DNA from: Gaiellasilicea sp963765705
Lineage (GTDB): Bacteria > Actinomycetota > Thermoleophilia > Gaiellales > Gaiellaceae
Direction of reading: 5' to 3'
Assembly (NCBI GenBank): GCA_963765705.1
Contig: CAVXXJ010000006.1
Span: forward strand, 310,001 to 374,000
Length of the DNA: 64,000 nt
Part shown: piece after piece, positions 33,887 to 43,479 of the stretch
How the letters are laid out: every line of letters begins with the position of its first letter
Numbering within the stretch: the first letter of the stretch is position 1
Translations under genes and position numbers: made by a program
The notes under the pieces: generated by a model
What the model saw: only the letters and a program-made list of their open reading frames with translations
Databases searched by the model: none
Told to the model about the DNA's origin: nothing

Positions 33887-35278
33887 GTGCTGCTGACGCT
33901 GACACTCACTCGTCCGCCCGCAACGGATCTTGGCTACCTGCTGCACAAGCACCCCGACCGGGTGCAGCAGTTCGAGCTGGCGTTCGGGACGGCGCACGTG
34001 TTCTACCCGGAGGTGAGCGACGAGCGCTGCACGGCTGCGCTGTTGCTCGACGTCGATCCGGTCGGCCTGATCCGGGGCGGCATGCGCTTTTCACGGCTCG
34101 ACCAGTACGTGAACGACCGGCCCTACGTCGCCTCCTCGTTCATGAGCGTGGCGCTCGCGCGTGTGTTCAGCACGGCGATGGCCGGGACGTGCAACCCGCG
34201 GCCGGAGCTCCCCGAGCAGGCGCTACCGCTCGAGGCGCGTCTCGCCGTCCTGCCGGTCTCCGGTGGCGAAGATCTCGCACGGCGGCTGTTCGAGCCGCTC
34301 GGCTACGAACTGGACGGCGTCCAGCACCCGCTCGACGAGCTCTTCCCCGAGTGGGGCGCGAGCCGGTACCACACCCTCCATCTGCGCGGGGAGGTGCGGC
34401 TCCGCGACCTGCTCACGCACCTCTACGTGCTGATCCCGGTGCTCGACGCGCAGAAGCACTACTGGGTCGGCGACGACGAGGTGGCGAAGCTGCTCGCCCG
34501 CGGCGAGGGCTGGCTGCCGAACCATCCCGACCGGGAGCTGATCGTGAACCGCTACCTCAAGTACCAGCGGCCGCTTGCGCGCGCGGCGCTCGAGCAGCTC
34601 CTGGCGGACGAGGATCCGGCCGTCGACGAGGACGCCGAGCAGCAGGAGGCCGAGGAGGAGGCGGTCGAGAAGCCGCTCCGCCTGAACGAGCAGCGGCACG
34701 GCGCTGTCGCCGCCGCGATCCGGGCGAGCGGCGCGAAGCGGGTGCTCGACCTCGGCTGCGGGAGCGGCAAGCTCCTCCGCGCGCTGATGGAGGAGCAGTC
34801 GTTCGAGCAGCTCGTCGGTGTCGACATCTCCTACAGGTCGCTCGAGATCGCGAAGAGCCGCCTCCGGCTCGACCAGCTGGCGCCGCGGCAGCGCGACCGG
34901 GTGGAGCTGTTCCAGACCGCGCTGACGTATCGCGACAAGCGGCTCGCCGGCTTCGACGCGGCAGCCGTCGTCGAGGTGATCGAGCATCTCGACGAGCCGC
35001 GCCTGCGCAGCTTCGAGCGGGTCGTCTTCGGGCACGCACGGCCTACGACCGTGGTCGTGACGACCCCGAACCGCGAGTACAACGCCAAGTTCGAAGGGCT
35101 TCCTGCGGGAGAGCTCCGCCACCGGGATCACCGCTTCGAGTGGACGCGCGCGGAGTTCGAGGCGTGGTCCGGACGCGTCGCCGCGGACAACCAGTACCGC
35201 GTGCGCTTCCTGCCGGTCGGGCCGGAGGATCCCGAGCTCGGCGCGCCGACCCAGATGGCGGTGTTCGACGTCGCATGA
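33887..35278 (+). CDS. hen1: RNA repair 3'-terminal 2'-O-methyltransferase Hen1
   Basis: 463 residues, GTG 33887 (MLLTLTLTRPPATDLGYLLH, a typical Hen1 start). The N-terminal activating domain covers ~1-240. The SAM domain has VLDLGCGSGKLLRALM and the Mn-binding EVIEHLD motif, with the partner His likely in RHRDHRFEW. Bacterial Hen1 methylates the 2'-OH at the 3' side of cleaved RNA before ligation, so the repaired site resists re-cutting. ATGA overlap with pnkp confirms the two-gene repair operon. Confidence 0.96.
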   Translation: MLLTLTLTRPPATDLGYLLHKHPDRVQQFELAFGTAHVFYPEVSDERCTAALLLDVDPVGLIRGGMRFSRLDQYVNDRPYVASSFMSVALARVFSTAMAGTCNPRPELPEQALPLEARLAVLPVSGGEDLARRLFEPLGYELDGVQHPLDELFPEWGASRYHTLHLRGEVRLRDLLTHLYVLIPVLDAQKHYWVGDDEVAKLLARGEGWLPNHPDRELIVNRYLKYQRPLARAALEQLLADEDPAVDEDAEQQEAEEEAVEKPLRLNEQRHGAVAAAIRASGAKRVLDLGCGSGKLLRALMEEQSFEQLVGVDISYRSLEIAKSRLRLDQLAPRQRDRVELFQTALTYRDKRLAGFDAAAVVEVIEHLDEPRLRSFERVVFGHARPTTVVVTTPNREYNAKFEGLPAGELRHRDHRFEWTRAEFEAWSGRVAADNQYRVRFLPVGPEDPELGAPTQMAVFDVA

Positions 35279-37866
35279 GCCGCGCGCTCGAGATCCCCGA
35301 GCTCTCGCTCGTCCTGCTGGTCGGCGCCTCCGGCTCCGGCAAGTCGACGTTCGCACGCACGCACTTCCTCCCCACCGAGGTGATCTCGTCCGACTTCTGC
35401 CGGGGGCTCGTCTCCGACGACGAGAACGCGCAGGACGCGACCGGCGACGCGTTCGACCTGCTGCACTACATCGCCGCCAAGCGGATGGCCCGCGGCCGGC
35501 TCACGGTCGTCGACGCGACGAACGTCCAGCCGGAGGCCCGCCGCCCCCTCATCAGCCTCGCACGGCAGTACCACTTCCTTCCGGTAGCGATCGTCTTCGA
35601 CCTCTCCGAGCGCCTGTGCCAGGACCGAAACCGCGACCGCCCGGACCGCGACTTCGGCCCACACGTGATCCGCAACCAGCAGCGGCAGCTCAAGCGCGGG
35701 CTGCGTGGGCTCAAGCGCGAAGGCTTCCGGCAGGTCCACGTCCTCGACTCGCCCGAGGCGGTCGAGGCCGCCGCGATCGAGCGCGTCCCGCTCTGGAACA
35801 ACAAGGAGGCCGAGCACGGCCCGTTCGATGTCATCGGCGACGTGCACGGCTGCGCCACCGAGCTCGAGCAGCTGCTGGCGCTGCTCGGCTACGAGGTCGT
35901 CGAGGAGCGCGAGGGCGAGTTCCCGGACGGCGGTCCCGTCTACGCGCATCCCGAGGGGCGGACGGCGGTCTTCGTCGGCGACCTCGTCGACCGCGGGCCG
36001 CGCATCCTCGACAGTCTGCGAATCGCGCGGAACATGGTCGCGCACGGCTCGGCGCACGCCGTGCCGGGGAACCACGACATGAAGTTCGTGCGCGCGCTCC
36101 GCGGCCGCGATGTGCAGATCACGCACGGGCTGGACCGCAGCCTCGCGGAGCTCGACGCGCTCCCGGAGGACCGCCGCCAGGCGGCACGCGACGAGGCGGT
36201 CCGCTTCCTCGACGGGCTGGTGAGCCACTACGTCTTCGACGGCGGCGAGCTCGTCGTCGCGCATGCCGGAATGAAGGAGGGGATGCAGGGCCGCGGCTCC
36301 GGCAAGGTGCGGGACTTCGCTCTCTACGGCGAGACGACGGGTGAGACGGACGAGTTCGGGCTGCCGGTCCGCTGGAACTGGGCTGCCGAGTACCGCGGCT
36401 CCCGGATGGTCGTCTACGGCCACACCCCGGTGCCCGAGCCCGAGTGGCTCAATCGCACGATCAACATCGACACCGGCTGCGTCTTCGGCGGCCGCCTGAC
36501 CGCGCTCCGCTACCCGGAGCAGGAGCTCGTGTCGGTTGCGTCGCACGCCGTCTACGCGGAACCGGCGAAGCCGTTCCTGGTCGAGGAGGAGCTGCCCGAG
36601 CTGCTGACGAGCCAGCAGCGCGAGGACGAGCTGCTCGACATCGAGGACGTGCTAGGCAAGCGCCTGATCTCGACGCGCCTCTCCCACAAGATCACGATCC
36701 GCGAAGAGAACGCGATCGCCGCGCTCGAGGTGATGGGCCGGTTCGCGGTCAACCCGAAGTGGCTCGTCTACCTGCCGCCCGCTGTCTCGCCCTCTGAGAC
36801 GAGCAGCGAGGCGGGGCTGCTCGAGCACCCGGCCGAGGCGTTCGCGCACTACCGCCACGAGGGCGTCGCGCAGGTGATCTGCGAGGAGAAGCACATGGGA
36901 TCGCGCGCGATCGTGATCGTCTGTCGCGACGAGGACGTTGCGCGGCGCCGCTTCGGCGTCGTCGGCGAGGGCTTCGGCGCCTGCTACACCCGCACCGGCC
37001 GCCGCTTCTTCGACGACGCTGAGCTCGAGGGCGTGTTCCTCGAGCGCGTCCGCGCCGCCACCGACCGGTCAGGGCTCTTCGACGAGCTCGCCACAGACTG
37101 GCTGCTGCTCGACTGCGAGCTGATGCCGTGGTCGGCGAAGGCGCAGGGGCTGCTGCGGGAGCAGTACGCGGCCGTCGGCGCGGCCGGCACGGCCGCGCTC
37201 GCGGAGACGGTCCACGTGCTCGAGCAGGCAGCCGCTCGCGACGGAACCGCCCAGCTCGCTGCGACGTTCCAGGCGCGACTGGACGACGTCTCCCTCTACG
37301 TCGACGCCTACCGGCGCTACTGCTGGCCCGTCGCCGCGGTCGGCGACCTGAAGCTCGCGCCCTTCCACCTGCTTGCGAGCGAGAGCGCCGTCCACGTCGA
37401 CAAGCCCCACTCCTGGCACATGGAGCAGATCGCGAAGCTCGCGGCCGAGGACGAGGAGTTGATCCGGATGACCGCCAACGTCGTCGTCGACACCACCGAC
37501 CCTGCCGCCGAGCAGCACGCGACGCAGTGGTGGAACGAGCTGACGGCGGCCGGCGGCGAGGGCATGGTCGTCAAGCCGATGGACTTCATCGTCGGCGGGC
37601 GGCGCGGCGTCGCCCAGCCCGCCCTGAAGGTCCGCGGGCGTGAGTACCTACGCATCATCTACGGGCCGGAGTACGCCGAGCCGCAGAACCTCGACCGCCT
37701 GCGGAAGCGCAGCCTCGGCCGCAAGCGCTCGCTCGCCTCGCGCGAGTTTGCTCTCGGCGTCGAGGCGCTCGAGCGGTTCGTCCGCGAGGAACCGCTCCGG
37801 CGAGTGCACGAGTGCTGCTTCGGCGTGCTGGCGCTCGAGAGCGAGCCGGTCGACCCGCGGCTCTAG
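35275..37866 (+). CDS. pnkp: Polynucleotide kinase-phosphatase-ligase Pnkp
   Basis: 863 residues, ATG 35275 overlapping hen1's stop (ATGA). Three domains in order: N-terminal kinase with P-loop GASGSGKS at 17-24; central calcineurin-type phosphatase (DVIGDVHGC, GDLVDRGPRIL, PGNHDMKFV, YGHTPVPEPEW); C-terminal adenylyltransferase/ligase with the lysine motif EEKHMGSRAI. Together with Hen1 it heals and seals RNAs cut by ribotoxins. Length and order are normal for the bacterial enzyme. In a high-GC actinomycete this is an accessory but not rare system. Confidence 0.97.
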   Translation: MSRALEIPELSLVLLVGASGSGKSTFARTHFLPTEVISSDFCRGLVSDDENAQDATGDAFDLLHYIAAKRMARGRLTVVDATNVQPEARRPLISLARQYHFLPVAIVFDLSERLCQDRNRDRPDRDFGPHVIRNQQRQLKRGLRGLKREGFRQVHVLDSPEAVEAAAIERVPLWNNKEAEHGPFDVIGDVHGCATELEQLLALLGYEVVEEREGEFPDGGPVYAHPEGRTAVFVGDLVDRGPRILDSLRIARNMVAHGSAHAVPGNHDMKFVRALRGRDVQITHGLDRSLAELDALPEDRRQAARDEAVRFLDGLVSHYVFDGGELVVAHAGMKEGMQGRGSGKVRDFALYGETTGETDEFGLPVRWNWAAEYRGSRMVVYGHTPVPEPEWLNRTINIDTGCVFGGRLTALRYPEQELVSVASHAVYAEPAKPFLVEEELPELLTSQQREDELLDIEDVLGKRLISTRLSHKITIREENAIAALEVMGRFAVNPKWLVYLPPAVSPSETSSEAGLLEHPAEAFAHYRHEGVAQVICEEKHMGSRAIVIVCRDEDVARRRFGVVGEGFGACYTRTGRRFFDDAELEGVFLERVRAATDRSGLFDELATDWLLLDCELMPWSAKAQGLLREQYAAVGAAGTAALAETVHVLEQAAARDGTAQLAATFQARLDDVSLYVDAYRRYCWPVAAVGDLKLAPFHLLASESAVHVDKPHSWHMEQIAKLAAEDEELIRMTANVVVDTTDPAAEQHATQWWNELTAAGGEGMVVKPMDFIVGGRRGVAQPALKVRGREYLRIIYGPEYAEPQNLDRLRKRSLGRKRSLASREFALGVEALERFVREEPLRRVHECCFGVLALESEPVDPRL

Positions 37867-37870
37867 CGGG

Positions 37871-39328
37871 TCAGCCGTAGAGGACACAGACTCCCAGGTC
37901 GGCGATCGGCCGCAACTCCTGCCGCAGAACTCGCTCCAGGGCGAACGGCCGCAGCGAGGGGTTGTCGCGGTAAGCTCGCGGTCCGCCGAAGCAGGCTCGG
38001 CTGACCGTCCCACTTCGCACCTCTGCCGCGATGGAGGCGACCTCTCGCGGTCCGATGTTCGACGTCGCGGGCACGTCGTACGGCGTCGGGTCGCGCGCGC
38101 CCGTGACGAGATAGAAGAATCCTGCGCGCTCGGTGACAAAGAAGATCGGCTCACCCGGACGGACGGCCTGCACCAACGGCTCGGCCTCTTCCTCGGTTGT
38201 GCGTTCGACCAGCACTCCCTCGAAGCCCGGGAGGGACGAGAAGACGACTTGCCCGTTTGCCCAGGACCAGGGAGCGATCAATGCGGCTATCGCGCAGCCG
38301 ACCGCGAGCGGCGCGGCCGCGACGGCGAGGCGACGCCGGGGGCGAAGGAACGGGCCGACCGCCGCGATCGCGCAAGCGATCACCGCGGGGTTCGCCCAGC
38401 CGAGATGGGTCGCCCCGACGCGGGGGTACGTCGCCGCGAGAGCGGCGATCGCGAAGGCCGCGGGGACGAGAACCGTCGCCGAGAGCGCGCGCCGGCCGGC
38501 GGCGGCGACGAGCAGCGCAGCGACTGCCGGGGCCAGCAGGAGCGGCAGGGTGTCGAACGCGGCCGCAGGCTCGGAAGGGAGGAACCGAACTGCGTCAGAC
38601 AGCGCCGTCGGGTACGACAGCGATCCGTGTGTCAGGTATTCGCCTTTGCTGGTGAAGCCCGTTCGGACGGCGTCGCCAAGCACGCCCACGAGCGCAAGCA
38701 GGAGCGCGACCGCCGCCGAGACGGCCGCGAACCCGCCGGCCGCCGCCGCGACGGCGCGCGTCCTCCACGTGCGCGGTGCGAACGCGAGGCACACGAGCAG
38801 CGCAGCGAGTGCGCCCGCTCCGACGGTCTGCTTCGAGGCGAACGAGAGCCCGGCAACGGCTCCGGCGAGGAGCGCGGGCCGGATCCCCCCGGCTTCGACG
38901 AGCCGCGTTACGAGCAGCATGCAGACGAGCAGGAGAAGCATGGCGAGCGGGGTGTAGAGGGAGTTGCGCTGTGGCGGCGCAACGACGACGAGTGCCATCA
39001 GTGTGAGCGCAGCGACAGCCCGGCTCCCGGTCACACGACGGGCGTGCGCGACGACGACGAGCGCGGTGCACGCCCAGGTGAGCGCGATCAGGACCTCGAC
39101 GATCGCGATGTGGTCTCCGAGCAACGCGACCGGTGCCGCGGTCAGGTAGACAGCCAGTGGGAGCGGCGAATAGAAGACCTCGCTGTAGAGTTCGTCGCCA
39201 TCGGCGACGCGTTTCGCGACCACTAGGAACCAGCTCTCGTCGCCCGGGCTGACGCCTCTGCCGGCCGTGAGGTAGAGCGACACTGCGCTCAGCAGGAGGA
39301 CGGCGCCCGCGCGCCGCAGGAGGCTCAC
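37871..39328 (-). CDS. Polytopic membrane protein, GT-C glycosyltransferase-like
   Basis: 485 residues with about ten to twelve membrane helices. An early loop has GDESWFLVVAKRVADGDELY, of the type seen in GT39/83-like lipid-linked sugar transferases (acidic D-E motif after helix 1), followed by VFYSPLPLAVYLTAAPVALL and a basic C-terminal exterior domain. It is the last gene of a five-gene operon: GTG start at 39328 overlaps the previous stop (GTGA). Probable role: transfer of a polyprenyl-linked sugar across the membrane (inference). Confidence 0.75.
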   Translation of the reverse strand: MSLLRRAGAVLLLSAVSLYLTAGRGVSPGDESWFLVVAKRVADGDELYSEVFYSPLPLAVYLTAAPVALLGDHIAIVEVLIALTWACTALVVVAHARRVTGSRAVAALTLMALVVVAPPQRNSLYTPLAMLLLLVCMLLVTRLVEAGGIRPALLAGAVAGLSFASKQTVGAGALAALLVCLAFAPRTWRTRAVAAAAGGFAAVSAAVALLLALVGVLGDAVRTGFTSKGEYLTHGSLSYPTALSDAVRFLPSEPAAAFDTLPLLLAPAVAALLVAAAGRRALSATVLVPAAFAIAALAATYPRVGATHLGWANPAVIACAIAAVGPFLRPRRRLAVAAAPLAVGCAIAALIAPWSWANGQVVFSSLPGFEGVLVERTTEEEAEPLVQAVRPGEPIFFVTERAGFFYLVTGARDPTPYDVPATSNIGPREVASIAAEVRSGTVSRACFGGPRAYRDNPSLRPFALERVLRQELRPIADLGVCVLYG

Positions 39329-40749
39329 CGCCGGCCGTCGGGCGCGCGTGCGACGAACACTTGGAACGGGAGCGCAACCCGCCAGAGTCGCACCCGCTCG
39401 AGCCAGCGTTCCGCGGCCGCGCCTGCGCGCGTGTTGGCGGCGAACGGCGGCAGGAATCCGAAGCGGCTGACTGCCTGGGGTGTCAACCCCGCCGCCCGCA
39501 TCGCCCCGAACACTCTGCGCGGTCGCATTCGGACGATGCCGCCGTCGCCCTGCCAGCTCATGCCGGGCGTGAGCGTGATCTGGACGTAGTAGAGAGGATT
39601 GAGTGGGTTCGGCTCGAGGAACGCGATGTTGCCGCCCGGCTTGACGAGCCGCAACATCCCCCGGAAGCAGGCTTCGAGATCGTGGACGTGGTGCAGCGCG
39701 AAGAACCCGATGATTGCATCGAAGCGTCCGTTCAGCTCCTCGGGGGGATCGGCGACGTCGACGGCGTGCACGGGGATCCGATCCCGCCCGCCGTCGTAGG
39801 CCAGCAGCGCCTCGAGCAGCACCGGAGAGAGGTCGAGCCCTTCGACCGCGAAGCCCCTGTCCGCGAGCGGGATCGTGTACCGACCCATCCCGCAGCCGAC
39901 GTCCAGCACCCGCGCTCCCGGCTCGAGCTCGACACGCGCAATCAGCTCGTCGACGTGTCGCTGCAGGTACGGCGAGTCGACGGGCACCATCCGCGGCTTC
40001 GGGCGCTCCTCGAAGTAGGCGCGCTGGGCGCGGTTATGGCTGGTTGGCGCCGGCGTGGTACGACGGCGGTAGAGCCAGGCCCAGCGGAGCGCGCGAAACG
40101 CCGACACGACCCTCATCATCTCCGTGTACGCAGACGGAGACTTCGCTGTGCGTGGCGCGCGCTCGACCTGAACGGAGACCGCTCGCACACCGGTGCAGCC
40201 GATCATCGCCACGATCGCAGGAGCAGGACCGCGGAGGGCGAGCACCCGCTCGACCGCTTCGCGCGACAGGAGTACGAAGACGCCGCCGTCGCGAGGTAGC
40301 GGGAGCAGTGCGGAGAGCAACCGCCGGTAAGCCCTGCCCGTGAGCAGCCGCCACCTGGACTCGTACCGGCCGGTGCGCCCGGCGAACACGGCGTCGACGT
40401 CGCCCGCGGACGCCCGGTCGAGCAACACCGGCAGCTCTTCGGGGGGATCCTGGAGGTCGGCGTCCATGATCACGCAGTAGGCGCCTGCGGCGGCCGCGAG
40501 CCCAGCGAGCACGGCGCGATGCTGCCCGCGGTTGGCCGGAAGGTGCAGAGGCACGATCGCCTCGTCGCCCTCGGCCAGCTTGTCGATCAGCTCGCCTGAT
40601 CCGTCCGGGCAGGCGTCGTCGACGAGCACTAGCTCGTAGGAGCAGACTGGCGCCAGCGCCGACCGGACTCTCGCGGTGAGCTCGGCCAGCGACTGCCGGT
40701 TCCGGTAAACCGGCACCACGACGCTGAGCTCGGGAGCACTCGCGCTCAC
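39325..40749 (-). CDS. Fused GT2 glycosyltransferase and SAM methyltransferase
   Basis: 474 residues from GTG 40749, which overlaps the upstream stop (GTGA); the open frame further upstream is out of register. Residues ~1-225 are a GT2 transferase (VVVPVYRNRQSLAE, VDDACPDGSGELI, MDADLQDPPEE). About 260-474 form a class I methyltransferase (LEPGARVLDVGCGMGRYTIP, DAIIGFFALHHVHDLEACF). One chain could link sugar transfer to methylation of the same product. Fourth gene of the operon. Confidence 0.88.
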   Translation of the reverse strand: MSASAPELSVVVPVYRNRQSLAELTARVRSALAPVCSYELVLVDDACPDGSGELIDKLAEGDEAIVPLHLPANRGQHRAVLAGLAAAAGAYCVIMDADLQDPPEELPVLLDRASAGDVDAVFAGRTGRYESRWRLLTGRAYRRLLSALLPLPRDGGVFVLLSREAVERVLALRGPAPAIVAMIGCTGVRAVSVQVERAPRTAKSPSAYTEMMRVVSAFRALRWAWLYRRRTTPAPTSHNRAQRAYFEERPKPRMVPVDSPYLQRHVDELIARVELEPGARVLDVGCGMGRYTIPLADRGFAVEGLDLSPVLLEALLAYDGGRDRIPVHAVDVADPPEELNGRFDAIIGFFALHHVHDLEACFRGMLRLVKPGGNIAFLEPNPLNPLYYVQITLTPGMSWQGDGGIVRMRPRRVFGAMRAAGLTPQAVSRFGFLPPFAANTRAGAAAERWLERVRLWRVALPFQVFVARAPDGRR

Positions 40750-41693
40750 CGATCGCGCTCCTGAACCCACCGCTTGGTGGCTTCTAGCCCGCTTGGAAGA
40801 TCCGTCCGCGCCGTCCAGCCGAGGAGGGCTCGCGCGACGGACGGGTCGGCCGACCAATGTTCCGCATCCGCTGGACTTGCCGGAAAGGGCTCCGCCGCGA
40901 GTGCGACAGGCCGCCCGGTGACGCGCTCGACAATCCGAACCAGCTCCGTGTTCGCTGTCTCGACTCCCGTGCCGAGGTTAATTACGCGTCCGCTGAGCTC
41001 GTCGTCTGCGGTGAGCGCCGAGACAATTCCGTCGACGACGTCGTCGACGAAGACGAAGTCGTGGACGCAGTCCGCCGCCGTGAGCGCCAGGGCACCACCC
41101 TCGAGCGAGGCACGCAGCGCAGCGGGGACGAGCCGGCCGTTGCGCTCCGCCGGACCGTAGACCGAGAAGGGCCGGACGACGACTGCGGAAAGATCGCCGG
41201 CGCGCGCACGCTGCAAGCAGAGCACCGACGCCGCTGCCTTGACCGCTCCTCGAAACGTAGTCGGCTCGAGTGGGTCGTCTTCCCGTAAGGGACGGTCGCG
41301 AGGTCCGTACTCGAGCGAGCTGCCGACCTGGACGAACCTACGGACGCCGGTCTCGACGGCGAGGTCGAGGAGCAAGGCCGTCCCAAGCAGCCCGACCTCG
41401 AGCGTCGCCTGCCGCTCTTCGGCCGAGCGGGCGTGGCCGGTCGGCATCGCCGCCGAGACGATGCACGTGGGCTGGAAGCCGCGTACGGCGGACTCTGTGG
41501 CGAGCGTGTCGCGCAGATCGGCGGTCAGCAGGTTGACTCGGGTGCCGGCCGGTCGCTCGGCGGCCGTGCCCGGGCGCACGACCGCGCCGACCTCCGAGCC
41601 GAGCGCGACCAGGCGCTGAACGAGGCTCGTGCCGATCAGGCCGGTGGCGCCGGTGACGAGCACCCGCGCACCGCCGAGCTCAGGCAACCGCAA
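40746..41693 (-). CDS. NAD-dependent epimerase/dehydratase (extended SDR)
   Basis: 315 residues. The N-terminal nucleotide motif VLVTGATGLIGTSLVQRL is typical of extended SDRs. QVGSSLEYGPRDRPLREDDP carries the SDR catalytic tyrosine (Ser-x-x-Tyr-Gly), and RVINLGTGVETANTELVRI fits sugar-nucleotide epimerases. It probably makes or modifies a nucleotide sugar for the neighbouring transferases. It overlaps the aldolase gene by 14 bases. Third gene of the operon. Confidence 0.9.
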   Translation of the reverse strand: MRLPELGGARVLVTGATGLIGTSLVQRLVALGSEVGAVVRPGTAAERPAGTRVNLLTADLRDTLATESAVRGFQPTCIVSAAMPTGHARSAEERQATLEVGLLGTALLLDLAVETGVRRFVQVGSSLEYGPRDRPLREDDPLEPTTFRGAVKAAASVLCLQRARAGDLSAVVVRPFSVYGPAERNGRLVPAALRASLEGGALALTAADCVHDFVFVDDVVDGIVSALTADDELSGRVINLGTGVETANTELVRIVERVTGRPVALAAEPFPASPADAEHWSADPSVARALLGWTARTDLPSGLEATKRWVQERDR

Positions 41694-42498
41694 CCACGTC
41701 GCCGTCGACCTCCGGTGCGCGAATGCGCTCGACCACGCGCATCAGCGCAACCCGGTCCGCTGCGATCGCGTTGGGCGACCTGGCGCGCGCTGCGTTGATC
41801 GCGTCTCGGATGTGCGCGATCGCCGCACCGACTTCATCGCAGGCGACATCGCGCCGGAACGAGCGCCGCAGGAAGCTGAACGAGCAGTCCAGGCGCACCA
41901 TCTCCGCGATCAGCTGGCGACACGGCACGGGCGAGCCGCGATCGGGAAGCGTCAACCCGCCGAAGCCGAACGGCACGTCGAACTCGGCGCGGACCCGCTC
42001 GACCGTTCCGTCCAAGAGGGCATCGAAGATCGAGGTACTGCCCCGGTCGATCGCGAGATCGTTGAGCCCCAGGTAGGCGCGCGAGATCGGAAGTCGCGCG
42101 AGCGTGGACGACACCGCGACGGCCTCGGCAGTCTCGACAAGGATGCCGACGCCGCAGCGACAGTCTGCGAGCTGCAACATGATCTCGACCTCGTGCGGGG
42201 ACCGGACCATGGGCACGAGGATCTCGTCGGCGCCGCCGCTCAAAGCTGATTCGACCTCCTCCGCGCTGCCTCCGTGATACGGGTTCACTCGGCAGATGAC
42301 CGGACACGGCGTCGTCTCCCGCACGCGGACCAGATCGCCGACGGTCTGCTCGTTGATCTCGGTGTCGACACCGAACTGGCGCTCCCACTTGCCCTGCCGC
42401 TCCCAGTCGACCACGATCCCGTCGATGTCCGCCGAGGCGGCCTCGCGCACGACTGCCGGCTCGACGGCGAAGAGCAGCAACTCGAACCCTGCACTCAT
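41680..42498 (-). CDS. HpcH/HpaI-like aldolase family protein
   Basis: 272 residues from ATG 42498 (overlaps the upstream stop, ATGA). TIM-barrel enzyme related to HpcH/HpaI aldolases and PEP/pyruvate enzymes: DGIVVDWERQGKWE, VICRVNPYHGG, GADEILVPMVRSPHE, GILVETAEAV, YLGLNDLAIDRGS. These match the metal-binding Glu/Asp and pyruvate-binding Arg positions of the family. An aldolase among sugar genes suggests a keto-acid or branched-chain sugar step (inference). Second gene of the operon. Confidence 0.85.
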   Translation of the reverse strand: MSAGFELLLFAVEPAVVREAASADIDGIVVDWERQGKWERQFGVDTEINEQTVGDLVRVRETTPCPVICRVNPYHGGSAEEVESALSGGADEILVPMVRSPHEVEIMLQLADCRCGVGILVETAEAVAVSSTLARLPISRAYLGLNDLAIDRGSTSIFDALLDGTVERVRAEFDVPFGFGGLTLPDRGSPVPCRQLIAEMVRLDCSFSFLRRSFRRDVACDEVGAAIAHIRDAINAARARSPNAIAADRVALMRVVERIRAPEVDGDVVAVA

Positions 42499-43268
42499 CC
42501 GGGCGACCGTGCCCGCACGAAGAGGGACGAGCCCCACGGGAGATCGATCCGGCGGGCAGCGCGTGCCTCGACGCCATTCACAACCGTGAGCAGTGCGTTG
42601 AGGAACCGTGGCACCCGCTCCTCGGCGTCGCGCAGCCGCCGCCCGCGCACCGCCAGACGCGCCAGTGCGAGGATCGGAAACAGAGCCCATTGATAGTAGG
42701 TGCTGCGCTCGATGACGAGTCCAGATCGGCGCACGACGTCCTCGAGCCCTCGACGCGAGTACCGCCGTAGGTGCCCGGCGTCGACGTCCCGGAAGCTCCA
42801 CAGCGACGGGAACGCGGGCACCGAGACGAGCACCCATCCACCCGGCCGGACGACACGCCGTGCCTCCGCGAGCGCCGCGGCGTCGTCCACGTGCTCCAGC
42901 ACGTCCAGCAGCAGGACGCCGTCGAAGCTGCCGTCCGGGAAGGGAACTGAGTCCGCGTCGGCTCGGTAGAGCAACGACGCCGGAACGAGGTCGGCCGCAT
43001 GCTCGAGCGAGGCGGGCGAGGAGTCGACCCCGCACGCGTCGTGACCTTGGTCAAGCAGCCAGCGCGAGGTCCCTCCTGCTCCACAGCCGACGTCGAGCAC
43101 ACGCTGCGGCTCGCGCAGTTCGTCCCGCAGCAGCACGTCGACCAGACGCTGCCGCCCGCGGAACCAGAAGTGCGTCTGTTGCAGGGCGGCCAGCTGCTCG
43201 GATCGCCGGGCAGCGAAGGGCGTGCCGGCCACTGCCATCTGTCGATCAATCCGCGTGTGCCCTCCCAC
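42495..43268 (-). CDS. Class I SAM-dependent methyltransferase
   Basis: Up to 257 residues from GTG 43268; an alternative ATG at 43238 (MAVAGTPFAARRSEQ) would remove ten residues, and neither has a strong ribosome site. SAM-binding motif VLDVGCGAGGTSRWLLDQG at ~55-73, then FPDGSFDGVLLLDVLEHVDD and VVRPGGWVLVSVPAFP. Typical small-molecule or sugar methyltransferase. First gene of the minus-strand operon that runs to 37871. Confidence 0.9.
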   Translation of the reverse strand: MGGHTRIDRQMAVAGTPFAARRSEQLAALQQTHFWFRGRQRLVDVLLRDELREPQRVLDVGCGAGGTSRWLLDQGHDACGVDSSPASLEHAADLVPASLLYRADADSVPFPDGSFDGVLLLDVLEHVDDAAALAEARRVVRPGGWVLVSVPAFPSLWSFRDVDAGHLRRYSRRGLEDVVRRSGLVIERSTYYQWALFPILALARLAVRGRRLRDAEERVPRFLNALLTVVNGVEARAARRIDLPWGSSLFVRARSPG

Positions 43269-43303
43269 AGGCCAACACTAACTGGGCGGTAGGCTCCCAG
43301 CCC

Positions 43304-43390
43304 GGCGGGGTGCGAGAGCGGTCGAATCGGGCAGTCTTGAAAACTGTTGGGCGTGCAAGCGTCCCGTGGGTTCAAATCCCACCCCCGCCG
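43304..43390 (+). tRNA. tRNA-Ser (anticodon TGA)
   Basis: An 87-nt class II cloverleaf on the plus strand. Acceptor arm GGCGGGG with CCCCGCC and discriminator G. Anticodon loop CTTGAAA gives TGA (reads UCA/UCG-type codons). A long variable arm follows (TGGGCGTGCAAGCGTCCC region), and the T arm is GTGGGTTCAAATCCCAC. CCA is not encoded. It lies between the methyltransferase operon and the surface-protein block. Confidence 0.97.
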
Positions 43391-43479
43391 CTTTCACCGT
43401 CGACGCGTGACCGGCATTGAAGTGGCCCGGTTTCGGGTCTATCGTTGCGAGTAAGGCTCTGCGGCTAGGGAGAGCGGCG

